In this document: in pieces, positions 47,510 through 60,595 of the stretch
Numbering within the stretch: the first letter of the stretch is position 1
How the letters are laid out: each line of letters opens with the position of its first letter
NCBI RefSeq assembly: GCF_018991925.1
Contig: NW_024735554.1
Location: forward strand, 2,607,008 to 2,671,007
Length of the DNA stretch: 64,000 nucleotides
From: Homarus americanus
Taxonomy: Eukaryota > Arthropoda > Malacostraca > Decapoda > Nephropidae
Direction: 5' to 3'
Notes under the pieces: generated by a model
Database searches by the model: none
What the model was told of the DNA's origin: nothing
Seen by the model: the letters and a program-made list of their open reading frames with translations, nothing else
Made by a program: the position numbers and the translations under genes

Positions 47510-48388
47510 TGTCACGTGCCTGTAGCGCTCGGGAACTCGCATAGCGTGAGGCATATGTTCACGCCTACATTTCACACAAGCTATTAACTTGTTAATTGTA
47601 CTTATTATATTATTATTGTTCTTAGTTACTTAGGTTAATTGTATATTTATGTATGTTATTAATACGCATCATTGTGTTACTCTGTTAAGTCAAATCAAGA
47701 GTAGTATTAATTAATTATATAAAATATCTAGCAAATGTCCTGGATCACGTGATATGAGACGCGCTCCTCCACCGCGTGGGCACGCTTCCCCAGTAGCGAA
47801 AAACCGTGGCATAGGGTAGACGTGTCCATTCTTTCTCTAGCCTTGACCCTTGTCTAGTGCTTTGTCCAGTCTTCTGCAATGCCCTAGTGGTATAAGGTAT
47901 TAGTGACACGTTTAGTTAGGCCTAGGAAGGGATCCTGGTGGTAAGGAATCTCCTGTTTGGTAGGAAATAACTATTTTGTAGGGATTGTTGTATATATATA
48001 TATTTTGTATGTCTATGTAATATAGTTATGTTAAGTAATATTCGTTTGGTCTAACTCCTTACGGTATATTTTCACCCTTCCGGCATCACTCTTATTTTAA
48101 TATATAATCACTTGTTCCCTTAAATTCTTGTTTGCTAGTCATTACTCCCTTTAGAACATAAATTGAATTAATTAATTATCTTCCTTTTTGTGACTTACTT
48201 ATTTCAACTGTTCTTACTTATTCAAGTACATTTAGTTGAGTAGGTTTTTGTGGGGATAATTATTGCCGTGTTCCCTATTTGTTCCTTTGTTTGTTAATAA
48301 CTTGGGGTAGGTATAGAGGGTAGTGGGATCGCGACATCAGTCTGCTGGAGGAGTACTATATATAGGGTCGGCTCCCGCCAATGTGACA
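47510..48388. other. Candidate solo LTR (weak)
   Basis: Begins TGTCAC and ends GTGACA, a 6-bp inverted terminal pair of the TG...CA type used by LTRs, and starts where the LINE RT breaks off. No matching target duplication (CTCAG left, CGCCA right), no primer-binding site and no partner LTR were found. Confidence 0.25.
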
Positions 48389-48458
48389 CGCCAGTGAAAC
48401 ATGGGTCGTCTAACGATGCAGATGGTCGTTTGAGAAACAAAGAATGCTTGTTACAATA

Positions 48459-48959
48459 CTAAATGAAGAAATAAGATGGGCTTGAACAAATAATAACAGT
48501 TAAAACCTTAACAGCACAGGGTAAGGTGACTAGATTATATAATAGTAAATATAACACATCATTACAGGAATAATATAGAACTACATGGAAGTATGTTATA
48601 AAAAATAATAGAAAAAATACGACACGGTCGTAACAAAGGCCACACACTTTCTCTCCTCCTAAAAGTCTGTTCCATTTAACCCACATTCTTTCACTACTAA
48701 ACCTTCTTCCCCCTTTCCTATATTTCGCTATCGCTATCAGTATTTGGATATTGGGGAGCAGCGAACCTGCGCAGCAATAGAGGCCAAAGCTTACGACGTG
48801 TGGGAGGGTATACATCGACGACCAGGGGTGTGCCTGAAGCTGGTCGACTCCATCCTTAATCGCCTTGATGAAGTCCTGAATGCATTGGGTGGCTGGACCA
48901 AATACTAAGATGTGTGTATTGGTGTATTGTTTGGATTTTAGTATTGTTTGTAAATACAA
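48459..48959 (-). other. Uncharacterised open frame, possibly part of a mobile element
   Basis: 166 codons open on the minus strand. The first about 115 have balanced coding-like composition ('VFGPATQCIQDFIKAIKDG', 'LPHVVSFGLYCCAGSLLPN', 'KGGRRFSSERMWVKWNRLL'). The last 50 are AT-driven hydrophobic sequence and probably non-coding. The track's first residue is a TTG, not ATG. No family was recognised. Confidence 0.25.
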
Positions 48960-49744
48960 TTATTATATATTAACTCACCTACAGTGTTATCTTAAATCCA
49001 TGTCCTTAATGATGTCTTAAACTATATCGCATGAAAATTCATAACTTAACAGCCACAAATTATGTATTGTGTGGTATACAATGATCTGTATGACACGTCG
49101 TGGAATGTGTTGTCTTATAACACAATATAATTATATAGTTAGAATTGCTACCATCATTGAAATGCTCATGATGTTCAGCACACAATATTAATGGTAACTG
49201 AGCACACTCCAAAATATATGAAGCTTGCATATTGTGGTGGGGTGTTTAAACACTGGAACTTGGGAGAATTGGGACAGTCACCTAGATTAAGTCTGAATAC
49301 TATTTTACAATACTGATAACTTTTTCACTCCACTCTTTTTAACATAAGTATATAATTATATAATATTGCATATTATCACAAATATTTATTAAGCAAAGGA
49401 TGGGTGGAATATAAATAAATATTACCATAATCTCTTTGTCGGAATAACAACAAAATTGTGACGTGGTCGCTGAGTAAAACTAGCTGACCAAGGCCCTTCA
49501 CCCTGATCCTTGCATATTTCACTTTTATCCTTAATATATTACATCCTTTAAAGTATCATTGTGACCTGAGCGGCAATAAGAACCCAGGGCACTGCACCTG
49601 TTCCATGAATTCGTAACCATAAAGAAACAGCTGTAAGACAAAACGTAGTTAAAAAGGCAGCTTGAAATTATGGCGGTATAAATAATAAATAAACCTGCCT
49701 CTCATCCAGCCCCCACCTCCTCTATTCCACCACACACACACTAC
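48960..49744. other. AT-rich spacer, nothing recognised
   Basis: No open frame or repeat of note. Confidence 0.5.
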
Positions 49745-52700
49745 AGTGGGCGACATCTGTTGGCTGACCATAGCATTTCGCCCAGCTGTTTCGAAACTTC
49801 AGACTCAAGGCTATTCGAAACCTCACTGTGGCTGTGTAGTGGACACGACTTTTGTGCACGAAAGTAAATTCACCTCAAGGCTGAAGTGTGCATATGCGTT
49901 TGCGTAGGTTTTCAGGATCTCCTGTAGGTTGCGTTCAGTGTGAACAACAAGGGTGAGTCGTCTACATACTGAAGTTCAGTAATGGAATCTGCCGACACCT
50001 TTGTTCTTGCCTGGAGTTGTCTTCTGTTGAAAAGACCCTTCATCCATTACTGGATGTCCACCCCACCAGCTAATTTGTCACTGCCACGAGTAAGGAAGGC
50101 AGCCAAGAAAATAGAAGAGAGAGTTCGTGTCAGTATATATCCTTGTTTTACCCCCGTTTGGATGGGGAAGAACTCAGACTAGGTGCTATTCTGCAGGCCA
50201 CAGCCGTTCATGCCATCATTGAGTTGCCTCACAATGGCGATGAATTTTGGTGGACAGCCAAAGCGGCTGAGGGTCCGCCAGAGGCTTCCCTGTTGACTGA
50301 GTCGGACGCCTTGGTTTGGTCGATGAAAGCCATATACAGGTGACGACGCTGTTCTCTGTTCTTTTCCTGTATCTGACAGGCAGCAGGGATCATGTCAGTC
50401 GTGTCACGTGATGGTCTTAGGCCACATTGAGATTTTGGGAGGAAGTTTACCGCCTCAGGAAGAAGTCTGCTTAAGAGGAGCCGAGATAATATCTTGCCAG
50501 CTACGGACAGCTGCAAGATACCGCGGTAGTTGCCACAGTCTGACAGGTCTCCCTTGTTCTTATAAATATTGACGATGGAGGCGTCTTTAAGAGCTTGGGG
50601 GATTTCCTCTTTTTCTCATATATTCTCCAAGGGAGAGTGGAGATAGCTGGCAAGAAGAAGTCCTCCTGCTTTATAAACCTAGGCTAAGATTCCATCAGAC
50701 CCTAAGGCTTTATTATTTTCCATCTATTTGATGGCAGTAGCTACCTCATCAATGGATGAAGGATAGCTCATATGGGTCAGCTTTGGATGCTGAGGCACCT
50801 GCTGGGTAATCAGGACATGTACATCAGTGTTTTCGTTGAGCAGCTGAAGGCTGCCTTCTTCGTTTTTAATTCGGGAATTATGGTCGGATAAGTGGAGGGA
50901 GGCTGCACCATGAGTGATTGGCCCATAAAATGTTTTAGGGAAATTGATAAATTCGCGCATCTTGTGTTGATCTGCAATTTTTTGGATTTCACTTGCATTA
51001 TTTTTCAACCAGTCATTCTTTAGTTTGTGAAGTTCGTGCTGAGCCGCCGCTTTCTTCTTGCGCAAAGGTATCACCTTTGGTCTGAGACTGAGGGTTGTTC
51101 AGCCAGTCAGTTAAACCAGTATGTTTATCATTCACGAGTACATTGATTTCCGGGTCATTTTCTTCAAACCATTCCTGCTATATTCTTTCGATCTGGTCGA
51201 GGGTCTCTCTCTGCAGGTTTTTGTCATGGCTACCGAGAATACCCTATCCAGCAATGGGATTTGGGCTGTTTGTTGTTTGGTTGTTTATCAGCCCATGTTT
51301 GAGCTGCTCCCAGAAAGCATATGCTACCACTGGATTCTCCAGACGCTTAGTGCTAAAACCTCTTCTCGATGCTTGCTGCCTTTGCCATTTGGGGCGAAGA
51401 CCTTTGAGAGCTTGGCTCTGACTAGCCTATTATCAGTGTCAGTGCTCTGAGTCATGCATGGTTTTGGTGATGAGGACATCTCGGCGATCTCTTTTTCTGA
51501 CAATGATATAGTCAATGAGAGGCCAGTGTTTGGATCGTGGGTGTTGCCATGAACCCTTGAACTTGTCGGCCTGCCTACACAAGGTATTGGTGATAGTGAG
51601 GTTGTGTGCAGCACACTTGCTGAGGAGAAGTAGTCCATTGGGATTACACTTGCCTAGTCCATTTCTCCCTATGGTTCCCTGCCAAATGTCAGCATCTCTG
51701 CCAACTCTAGCATTGAAGTCACCAAGGAGCACAACCTTATTTTCTCTGTGGATAGAGGTTAGCACTCTGTCGAGGTCAGCGTAAAAGGCCTCCTTGATGT
51801 CATCATCTGCATCCAGTGTTGGGGCGTATGCACCTATGAAAAAGGCATGATGTGAGTGATTCAGTGGGACTTGGAATATTATGAAGCGCTCGTTGATCCC
51901 CACAGGAATTTTAGTTAGCCTGTGTAGGATGTGTTGACAGATGGCAAAGCCAACTCCATATATGCGGTTTCTCTCCGCAGTAGGCTTACCCTTCCAGAAG
52001 AATGTATAGCCAGACCCCCGTTCTGTGAATTGACTCTTGTCTGGGAGCCGGGACTCACTAAAGGCTGCTAAGTCGATGTTATACCTAGACAGCTCTTTTG
52101 CCACAAGGGCGCAATTTCTTTCAGAATGCTCATTTGTACCAGTATCCAGAAGGGTCCTGACATTCCATGCAGCCATCATAAGAGGTTGCATAGTTTTTTT
52201 TTTTTTTGGTGGGGGGGGTGGGGATCTGTGATTTTGAATGTGTTTTTGACCGCATAAGGATGAACTTACTGGGTTTGGCTGCCCAGTCAGGTTGGGGTTT
52301 TAAGCACGCTATGTTCAGGGCACCTTTTCTAGCCACGTCCCCATGTGGGGTGAGCAGAGTGGCTCCTCGAAAGGGTTGCTCAGTCGCACAGACAGGACCG
52401 GATTACAATGCTGCCTAGATCCAAGTGCATAAACGACCATCTTATCTGTGCTGCCCATGTGCAGAGTTGTGACTAAAGACTCCCGGCAGTCATCTCTGCC
52501 TGTCCCTGTCGCCACTCGTCCATCACCATAGGACTTTTTGGGGTATAGGGATTTTGATGATGATGAGAGGTGCGATGAGCGGGATGATGGCTGCGTGTGA
52601 GTTGATTTATGTGATGAGGCAGGAGTGCAGGCAGATAGCCCAATTTGTTGGGTTTCGCCTTGGTAGCCTGACCATGTATTGTCTTCGTCCTCCGGTGTAG

Positions 52701-52980
52701 TCGTTGGGTTCCCATGGTGGTCACATCTTCTGCCTATACCGCCGTTGGGGTCTTGTTGGAGTTCTGTAAGAATGTTTGCCTGATGTGGGGTCCCACCACA
52801 GATTTTTTGTTTGGGGTTTACTCCTGTAGCCTTATACCTGCCAAGGTTAATCTGCAGGGCAATGGTTGGTAGGTGCCAGGACGTGCCGACATGCCAGTGG
52901 GCCTATGCGCCTTCCCTTTGGGGCCTACTGCTACTTCAAGATAACCTGCTAGTCTAGCCTGGGCCCACGAGGCACGCAGT
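49745..52980 (-). pseudogene. LINE with AP-endonuclease and RT, degenerate
   Basis: On the minus strand, 52980-52200 is a 5' leader. The endonuclease domain at 52191-51439 is intact over about 240 codons: 'MMAAWNVRTLLDTG', 'NIDLAAFSESRLPD' (catalytic Glu position), 'FFIGAYAPTLDAD', 'VVLLGDFNARVGRD' (GDFN) and 'HWPLIDYIIVRKRD' (IDY). A linker with 'FINFPKTFYGP' lies at 51074-50724. The RT is at 50516-50229 with 'SVAGKILSRLLLSRLLPE', 'FLPKSQCGLRPSRDTTDM' and 'LYMAFIDQTKASDSVNRE'. Further RT pieces continue to about 49830, including the active site 'LQYVDDSPLL' near 49950. Multiple frameshifts are present. The style resembles RTE-like LINEs often mis-annotated as 'craniofacial development protein 2'. 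Clade is uncertain. Confidence 0.88.
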
Positions 52981-53191
52981 TACTGTGTGTTGCTACGCAG
53001 AGGCTCAGCAGGAGTCTTGATGATGAGGAAGCTGTGTACTGACAGGGGAAGACTTATGCAAGTTGCTTCCCTGTTCACCATGAGAGCTAGCCAGCAGCAG
53101 TAGCTGAAAGTGAGAGGGAGCAAGCAGTGCTTGCACCTTAACACTAACATAATGTTGCCACACTTGATGCATTTCGCCACCCAGTGTGCGA

Positions 53192-53227
53192 ACACACACA
53201 CACACACACATACACACACACACACAG
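53192..53227. repeat. (CA)n microsatellite
   Basis: Short CA run with one TA interruption. Confidence 0.97.
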
Positions 53228-53249
53228 TGATACATGCGCGTACAGTCAC

Positions 53250-53382
53250 AGTCAAAAGTCCTGTTTCATGATCCCAGAGGTTCAGTCTCGTGGCCGGAGA
53301 AATGTATTTCCTGTATGTCTACTGCGTCGGTTTGACGAGTCTGAATCTCAGGGATCATGAAGCGGTGGCAGGACTTTTGACT
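53250..53382. repeat. 133-bp foldback (snap-back) element
   Basis: The left arm AGTCAAAAGTCCTG + TTCATGATCCC and the right arm (reverse complement AGTCAAAAGTCCTG + CCACCGC + TTCATGATCCC) pair over about 40 bp. One 7-bp bulge is present in the right arm, and the loop is about 40 bp. No coding sequence. Confidence 0.88.
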
Positions 53383-53427
53383 AAAGGTACTCACGTACAT
53401 ACAGACACAAATGCACCGATATGTATG

Positions 53428-53429
<2 letters not shown>

Positions 53430-53479
<50 letters not shown>

Positions 53480-53492
53480 TTATTATTATTAC
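53430..53492. repeat. (TTA)n microsatellite
   Basis: About 20 TTA units with one interruption. Confidence 0.98.
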
Positions 53493-54128
53493 ACAAAATG
53501 AAACTTGAGGGCATTATAGTTCTCCTCCTCTTCACTACACTCGCTCCTTTCCTCATCACCCCCTCCCTCCTCTATCCCCCATTCCCTCCTCCTCCTCTCA
53601 TTCCCACCTGCTGCTCCTCCTCGCCACTCTGACACCATAAAAATAAATAATAATTAACGGTTTATTGAAAGAGCTTGGCAGCCAGAAGGCTGAAAATATA
53701 CAGTTACTTATTTGGGGAATGGGTTTCGAATTATATCCCATGTCCCCAGGATTGTGAACTCCCCACCTATATTCTACGAGCCAGATCATTGGTTCCAAAT
53801 TATTTGTTCCACTTATATGGCTGAAATAATGTGAGATGCTTTATCATCTTTCTGCAGACAAACAAATTTTTGCATGTATCGCTATTACTCCTGTATCCGA
53901 AATGACCATATCTTGTGGTGGTGGAAAAACTACTACACATAAGTGCGACATACTTTATGTGGCGCCCATGTTTTATCTAAATCACCTATTTTCACGCCAA
54001 AGTAGGCAAAATGTGCATTATTCACGAATGCGATTATTTCTTGTCGTTGCTTATGCACATATGTAGCAGAATACGTTTGGATTGTTCAAACATCCACGAG
54101 AAGACATATTTACAACAGGAATAGTATC

Positions 54129-54395
54129 TTAGTAGAGCAAAACAAGGAGATTTAACACTACATCCACAAGGAAAGGAAACAACTTGATTAGGTAATTCAA
54201 TAACTGATTCTTCTCAAGACTTGTAATAGGAGCCCTATACACAGCACCAATTAGTATATTTCTCCTTTTCATAATGGTCTCGCGCCATACCGCTTTATCA
54301 TACAATTGATCATTCAAGAAATTTACATTTTCTACAAGAGAAATAAGATAATTCCTCACTAATATAACCACACCTCTACCAGGTTCATTCTGCAC
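54129..54395 (-). pseudogene. LINE endonuclease fragment
   Basis: An 88-codon minus-strand piece with 'GRGVVILVRNYLISLVENV' and 'NILIGAVYRAPITS', the middle of an AP-endonuclease domain of CR1-like LINEs (motif IGxVYRxP). Both ends are truncated. It lies next to the gypsy-type element. Confidence 0.72.
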
Positions 54396-54708
54396 ACCAT
54401 CGAATTTACTATTTTAACTTCCACTAAAAAAACTGATGGACTTCTATGCTTACCAGTAAATGAAAATTTTAAAAACTAAATTAATTAATTGTATTATCAG
54501 AGTTTACGAGCCTATTTTACCACTTATGCACTGGACTGGTATTTATTTATTTCCCTTTATTATCTATATTTTATAATATATCTGGCTTTACTGCATTTTC
54601 ACTTCCAACAACTCAATTAATTAATTGAATTATTATACGTCCAAACACATGAAAGTCGAATATAATGCTACTATCAGTCGCCACTCACCAGCTCTGCTCA
54701 CCACGGAA
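54396..54708. other. AT-rich spacer, nothing recognised
   Basis: Contains only short ATTAATTAAT-type words. Confidence 0.5.
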
Positions 54709-54768
54709 CTAACCCCACGGGCGTTGGCGGACCGATACACTGTTGCCAAGCCGGCACATACCACAATA
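54709..54768. repeat. Terminal direct repeat of the gypsy-type element, left
   Basis: 60 bp matching 58995-59054 at about 50 of 60 positions in the same orientation. It is probably a remnant of the LTR (3' LTR for a minus-strand element). Confidence 0.65.
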
Positions 54769-57700
54769 CCCCGCCTCTATTGCAAAAAAAACCCGTCCAA
54801 AACCCAGCAAAATAATACACAAGTGACAAAGTTGCAAACTGAGTACATACAAATGAGTGAAGGTTCTTTTTAATATACAACTTTTACAGGTTAGAAATAG
54901 ATCCATAATGGCAAAATGCTAACACATAAGTGATATATGGGGGTAGTCCTCGTCTATGAGACATAATCCTAAAGGTGCCTCGGAGAGCGCCTTGTCCACA
55001 CGGGCCTCTCGGCGGGTGGCGTGGGTGCTTTTGACGTCGGGCGCGGCGGTGGGGGTTGAGAGGTGGAGGTGGCTGCGATTCCTGATCGTCGTTCGTCCGC
55101 TGCCGTCCAGGCGGATCAGGTACTGTCTGGGGGCATCAGGGCCCTCGCGGCCTTGTCCGTGTCAAAGGAGCCCCCTGGACCTGTGTTGCCCCTCAGTAGT
55201 CTTTTGGCCGACTTCACTGAGGCCACCGCCCGGTCGTTGGACTGTGGGTAGTGCGCAGACAACACCCTGAGCATCACACACCAGTCTTTGAAGAACTTCG
55301 ACATTTCGGTGCTCATCAAGCTGGTCCCTCCCTCACACGACAGAGCCCCGGGGATACCAAACCGTTTGAAAAGCCCCCTGAGGAAGGACATCAGCTTACC
55401 ACTTGTGGCGCCATTCAGTAAGTGCTCCACCTCCAGCCATCCCGTGAGCCTATCCGCATATGCGAGGTACATGTGCCCGTCCAGCTGGAACAGATCGATC
55501 GCGACCTGCACGAATGGGTACTTCGGCGGTGGTGTAGGTATCAGGGGCTCTGCGGGGGGCAAGGGGGGGGGTTGTGTGCCGCTCTCACACCTGGCACTGA
55601 CGCCTTTTCTGCTCTACCTCCGCGTCTATGCCGGACCAGTGCGCACGACTACCTGGCCCGCCATAGCATAGAGTCACGGCCCTGGTGCCCTGTGTGTAGG
55701 TGTTAAGCACTGCACATCTTAGGGCTGAGGGGATCACGAGCCGTAGGGGTCCTTCGTCATGGGCGAATGCGACCAGGTCTCCGTGGCATGACAGTGTGCT
55801 GCCGCATCTTGTAAAAGGGGCGGAGAGCGAACTCGGTTTGCCATCTTAGCGGTCCGCCCAATCGCCGGTCTACACGCGGGCGTGCAGCAGCCTGTATTTG
55901 TCGTCACGCCTGGCCTTTCCCTCCACAAGACACTGGTCCATGATGAATGCATTTTCGCCCTCCATGGCACAAGCCGTGGCGGCCGCTACTGATGCATGTA
56001 CGGCCTCGTCGTCCTCCCTGTCAGACTTGTCAGGCTTGCCACGCAGTATAGGGTACCTGGAAAGGGTGTCGGCTGCGCAGTTGTGTTTTTCTTGCAGGTA
56101 CTTGATGCGGAAGGAATACATCAGTGTCTTCTCCTTCAGGTTAAGTATCCATGGGTTGCCGATGTCCTTGAGTTCTTTGTTTTTGAAGATCTTCGTCAGC
56201 GCGCAATGGTCAGTGGCCAAGGTGAGGTTCGGGCACCTGAGCAGGAACAGGCAATTGCAATGGCTAGTGCCTCGCCCTCCAGAGTGGAATAGTTTCTCTC
56301 AGCTGGCGTCAGGTGGTGACTGCTGCACAGAGTCAGCTTCCAGTCGCCCTTGCAGCATAGGGATGTCTCTGGCGTCACGCACTGGCAGTACTGTTACAAT
56401 ATGACAAAGCTGTACTCGGTGAGCGCCATTGTTGGCCTCGAGACGTTGAAGTACCGCAGGCCCCCCGCAGCCAGTTTGCCCACCGCCTCCCTCGTCTCTT
56501 CGAAAATCGCCTGCAACTGGCTGTCCCAATAGACTGTCTTGCTGGCGGGCTTCTTCAGCAAGTCGCTAAAGGGCTCCATTAGGGGCGCGACGGCAATAAT
56601 GGGGGCCACCTGGTTCACGAGGCCGAACCAGGATCGTATGTCGGTGATTGAAGGCTTGGGTAGCATGCGGAATTCGAGGAGGCTGCTGATAAGGTCCTGG
56701 CTCAGCTGGTAATCCTCCAAGTCGAGAAGGTAGCCCCTCGAGTGTCACGCTCCTCCTGCAAAAGCAAAACTTGTAGGGCCTGAGAGTAATCCCGCCCTTC
56801 GCACATGTCTCAAGGAAATCGTAGGTGTGCCAGAACACATCGGCGATGCTGCTGTCGTATAACAACGTGTCGTTGATGCACTTCATTTTCATTGGTACGT
56901 CCGTCAACACATCATCAAAGCATCTGGTGAACGCGTCCTGCGCCGCACCGTGGCCCATGGGGGTGCACTTGTAGAGGAATCGGCCCCAGGGGGTAATGAA
57001 CTTCGTAAGTCTCTTGCTCTCGTCATCAAGTGGGATCTGGTGGTACCCCAAGTATGCATCCGCCACCATCTTGAATGCGTTCATGAGGATGCTATGGATC
57101 ATGTCGCAGGTGACGAGGGTGTTGTGGGTCTCGCACTGGCTTGCCTGGTTGAGGCGCTGAAAGTCTACCGTCCTGCACGACCGTCCGTCCTTTTTGGGCA
57201 TAACTACCATGCGAGAGCACCATTCTGTCGACTCTCCAACTGGCACAGGCTCGATGAAGCCCCTCCCCACGTCTTCCTCGAGCTTCTGGCGAACTTCGTC
57301 ATAGAAATGGTGAGGTAATGTTGCTGGCATGTGCACCGCGTACGGTTTAGCGTCCGGGAGCAGATGAATGTGGTGGGGAGGTCTCTGCATTTCGGGCAGA
57401 GGCTGCGGTTCACCGCGAATGCTGTACGCCCAAAGTACTCAATGAGCCATTTTTCCAGTCTCTCCACATTCTCTTCTTTCAACTCGCATGGGGGCGTTGT
57501 GGGTAGGGCAGGGTGCTTGGCTCCTCTTCAATGAGCCCCGTGTCGCCGACTACCGTGGGTGCGATGGGGAAGTCACGCAGCACTAAGCCTAGCCCTCTGC
57601 ACACAGACAAGGAGAGGAACAGAGACTGGAAGCCTTCCGCAAAATACAGGTGTGTCCTGGTTGTGGCATGACCCACGGTGACTTGGCACTCCTTGCTCCC

Positions 57701-58994
57701 AAGTATATTCACGGCTCCTCGGGTGATGTGATTCACTGCAATGTGGGCTCCGTCCAGGTGGTGTTGTAGCCCAGCTAGACACACCTGTGGACCAGTGTCT
57801 GCTTTGGTGCGCAGTTGCAGCGCCTCCTCCGCCCCACTGCAACTGATCGACACCGTTAAACTGGCTGTGTCCTTAGTCAGTTCCACGACCACAACCGCGC
57901 CCAAGGTGCTTGTGTGGGCGCTGGGTTGTACTGGTAACTTGCAGACGTGCACGAAGTGTCCCTCCAGGCCGCACTTGTAACAGGTTAAGTGCAGCGCGGG
58001 ACACGTCTGGTTGCTAGCACTCTTGCCGCGCCCGCACATTTGGTAACGTCGCTGAGCTGAGGTTCATTGCGAGGGGTACCGGCGTTGCTAGGCGACGGCG
58101 GCTCTGGTTTAAGATGACAGGTACCGGCGCCCGCCACCGCTCCTGCACACGACATGGAAGCGGTTCTCTCTGCTGACTCATACACCTCATATGCACTTAT
58201 AACGTCGCCCACATCTTTCAAAGGTGGGAGCCGGCGCAACACTTCACTAATTTCTTCGCTAGCATGTAGTCATCCAAGATAGACTTACATGAGGCTCACT
58301 GAAACCTGCATTCTGCAGCCTTCGACCTGCACCACATCACGTACCTCTACACGTTTTCACTGGGTTCTTGTGTGTATGCGAAAAAGTCTGCCCACCCACC
58401 CACAACGCACTTTGGACCTACCACAACACTTACCACAACACTTATATCTTCCTCCTCCACCGCCATGTTATCATAGACTCACTTTTTTACCCGCGCGTCA
58501 ATGTACTGCTGCTCCTCCAGGTCACACAATAAGCGGACGTAGCCAGCTGCCAGAGCCTGCAGCCAGTTGCATCCGTAGCTGTAAGTGGCGACATTGAATG
58601 CCCATGCCCTGAATTCGGTGGGAGACATGCACATGGACGATTTGCCTGGGGCCATCGGCGGGGCAGGTGTGCGCCATGCTGCCTGGGTCTGCTGTGGGGG
58701 CATAGGGTATAGCAGGCCGGCTCCAATACCATGTGAACCACCGTTGCTCTGTGACAATGGCACTGGGCCATTGTCGACGACCACGGGTGAACTGCGTTCC
58801 TCGCAGCCCTCCTGGCCTGAGAACACCACTGTGGACATTGGCGACATTCGCTCCGGGCTCCCCATAGAATTACACTGCGCCATGCTAAGGTGCCAACCCG
58901 TGGGGTAATTAAAAGCCGCGTCCATAGTCCATTTATTGGCGAAGGTGACAAGGGGGGACAGACATGTCCTCACAGTGAGGCATCTGAGCCAGAG

Positions 58995-59054
58995 CTAACC
59001 CCTGGGCCGTTGGTGGACCATTACACTGTTGCCAAACCTGCACATACCCCAACA
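58995..59054. repeat. Terminal direct repeat of the gypsy-type element, right
   Basis: Counterpart of 54709-54768. On the minus strand it starts TGTTGGGGTATGTGC, consistent with the TG start of a 5' LTR. Flanking sequence outside the 60 bp does not match. Confidence 0.65.
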
Positions 59055-60595
59055 AAATGTTCTTGGGAAAATATATAGAGAATCATAGAAAGAGGACATC
59101 CTTGTCTTACTGATCCTTCAATCCTAAATGACTTACTTTAGATGCCAGTAACCAAAACTTTACTCTCACAATTTCCATGCAGCATTTTAATTTAGTCTAC
59201 ATAAACATTGTTAGTGCCTAATTTTTCCATTACCCTTAATAGAAATTTGATATCAACTCTGTCAAATGCTTTTGACGAGTCTAAGTTCATTATGGCATAT
59301 TTTGGGTTCTCAGTACTGACAAATTGCACTACATCTCAAATCATAATAATACAATCAATTATTGGCCTTCCTTTAATACAACATTATTGGTCTTTTGACA
59401 ATTTTAAATTTAATAAAGGTTTAATTCGTCTTGCCAATATTTTTGCAACTATTTTATAATCTACATTGGGGAGGGTTATTGGTCTCCAGTTTCAAATAAA
59501 TTCATATTCCCCTTTTTAGGCACTAGCTTTATTATTCCTGTATTTTGTGACACACTTAAAACTTTATTGTTAAAGATAAACTGATTAACCTCAATGATCT
59601 TCACCCTGATAAATTTCCAAGTACAGTATGTTTATAAATCTCTACAGGTAGACCATCACTACCTGGGTATCTACCAAGGTTCAGATTATTAATTGCTTCC
59701 CATATTTCCTTCTCGCTTCCTGGTTTTATTAAAGATTCATTTTCTGATTTTTTAGTCTTGGTTTGCATTTCTCTATAAAATTTTCACAGTATTCATTATT
59801 AGTTTCAACTCTTTTATATAGATTCCCCCAAAATTCTTTAATTACATGAATGATTCCTTCTGTATTCTTTATTTTTTCACCGTTTTCTCTCTTAACCTTC
59901 GTAATAAATTCCTTGTTTCCTTTACTTTCTTCTTTACAGACCAAATGGCGAGAAAACTTTTCTTCTTCTATTCTGTTTTTTTAATCTAGAACTTATTTTA
60001 ACTTTCACAAATTTTGTTCCTTAATTCACTTATTCTGGTTTTCAGTGCCTTTATTTTTTTTCATAACTTACATCATAGTATTTAGCTTTTTCATAAAGTT
60101 CTCTTCGCCTACTTTGAAATAAATTAATTATGTATCATGGCAACATTCTTAAGTCTTATATCCTTTATAAGAGTTGTTAAAGCTTTGGACACCAAACCCT
60201 TGTTGTCATGATTGCTACAATCTCTCATGCTGGTAACACAGTTAAAATCTCCCCCAATTATTAAATTTTCAATATTATTTCTCGTATAATAAAATAAATC
60301 ATCAGAAAAAATCTTCTCTCTCCCTTTTCCTTGTATTCCCCGACGGGGCATATATATTAGTAATAGGAATTTTATGGTCTAACACGGAAACTCTGACACA
60401 TAAAATTTGGCCATTCTCATCCATCTCATAGTTTAGTATTTTGAAAGTGGAATTTTTCCTAACTAATAGTGTAGTTCCTCCTTTTAACAAATGTGTACTG
60501 TTTACAATAATTTCAAAGTAATCATTTAGGTAAAACTATTTCCCTGGATCCTTAACATTATGTTACTGTATCATAAGGATGTAAATATTATAATA

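Larger units (their letters stand above)
52981..54128. other. Spacer with microsatellites and a foldback element
   Basis: Contains (CA)n at 53192-53227, a foldback sequence at 53250-53382 and (TTA)n at 53430-53492. No gene was recognised. Confidence 0.55.
54709..59054 (-). mobile_element. Ty3/gypsy-type LTR retroelement, degenerate
   Basis: Minus-strand order is gag, protease, RT, RNase H, integrase, the Ty3/gypsy arrangement. 58973-58480: gag-like N-terminal region. About 57995-57955: a CCHC knuckle (C-x2-C-x4-H-x4-C) followed by a retropepsin-like segment with the DTG triad near 57810. 57390-56566: RT with conserved KKDG and YHQIPL-type blocks; the catalytic double-Asp position reads IND instead of IDD. 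About 56530-55870: RNase H region ending in an LSRYP-type connection. About 55640-55116: integrase with part of the zinc-binding region and the catalytic core. Frameshifts and stops separate the domains, and the polymerase active site is altered, so the copy is inactive. No env was recognised. Short direct repeats at both ends (54709 and 58995) mark the probable LTR remnants. Confidence 0.87.
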
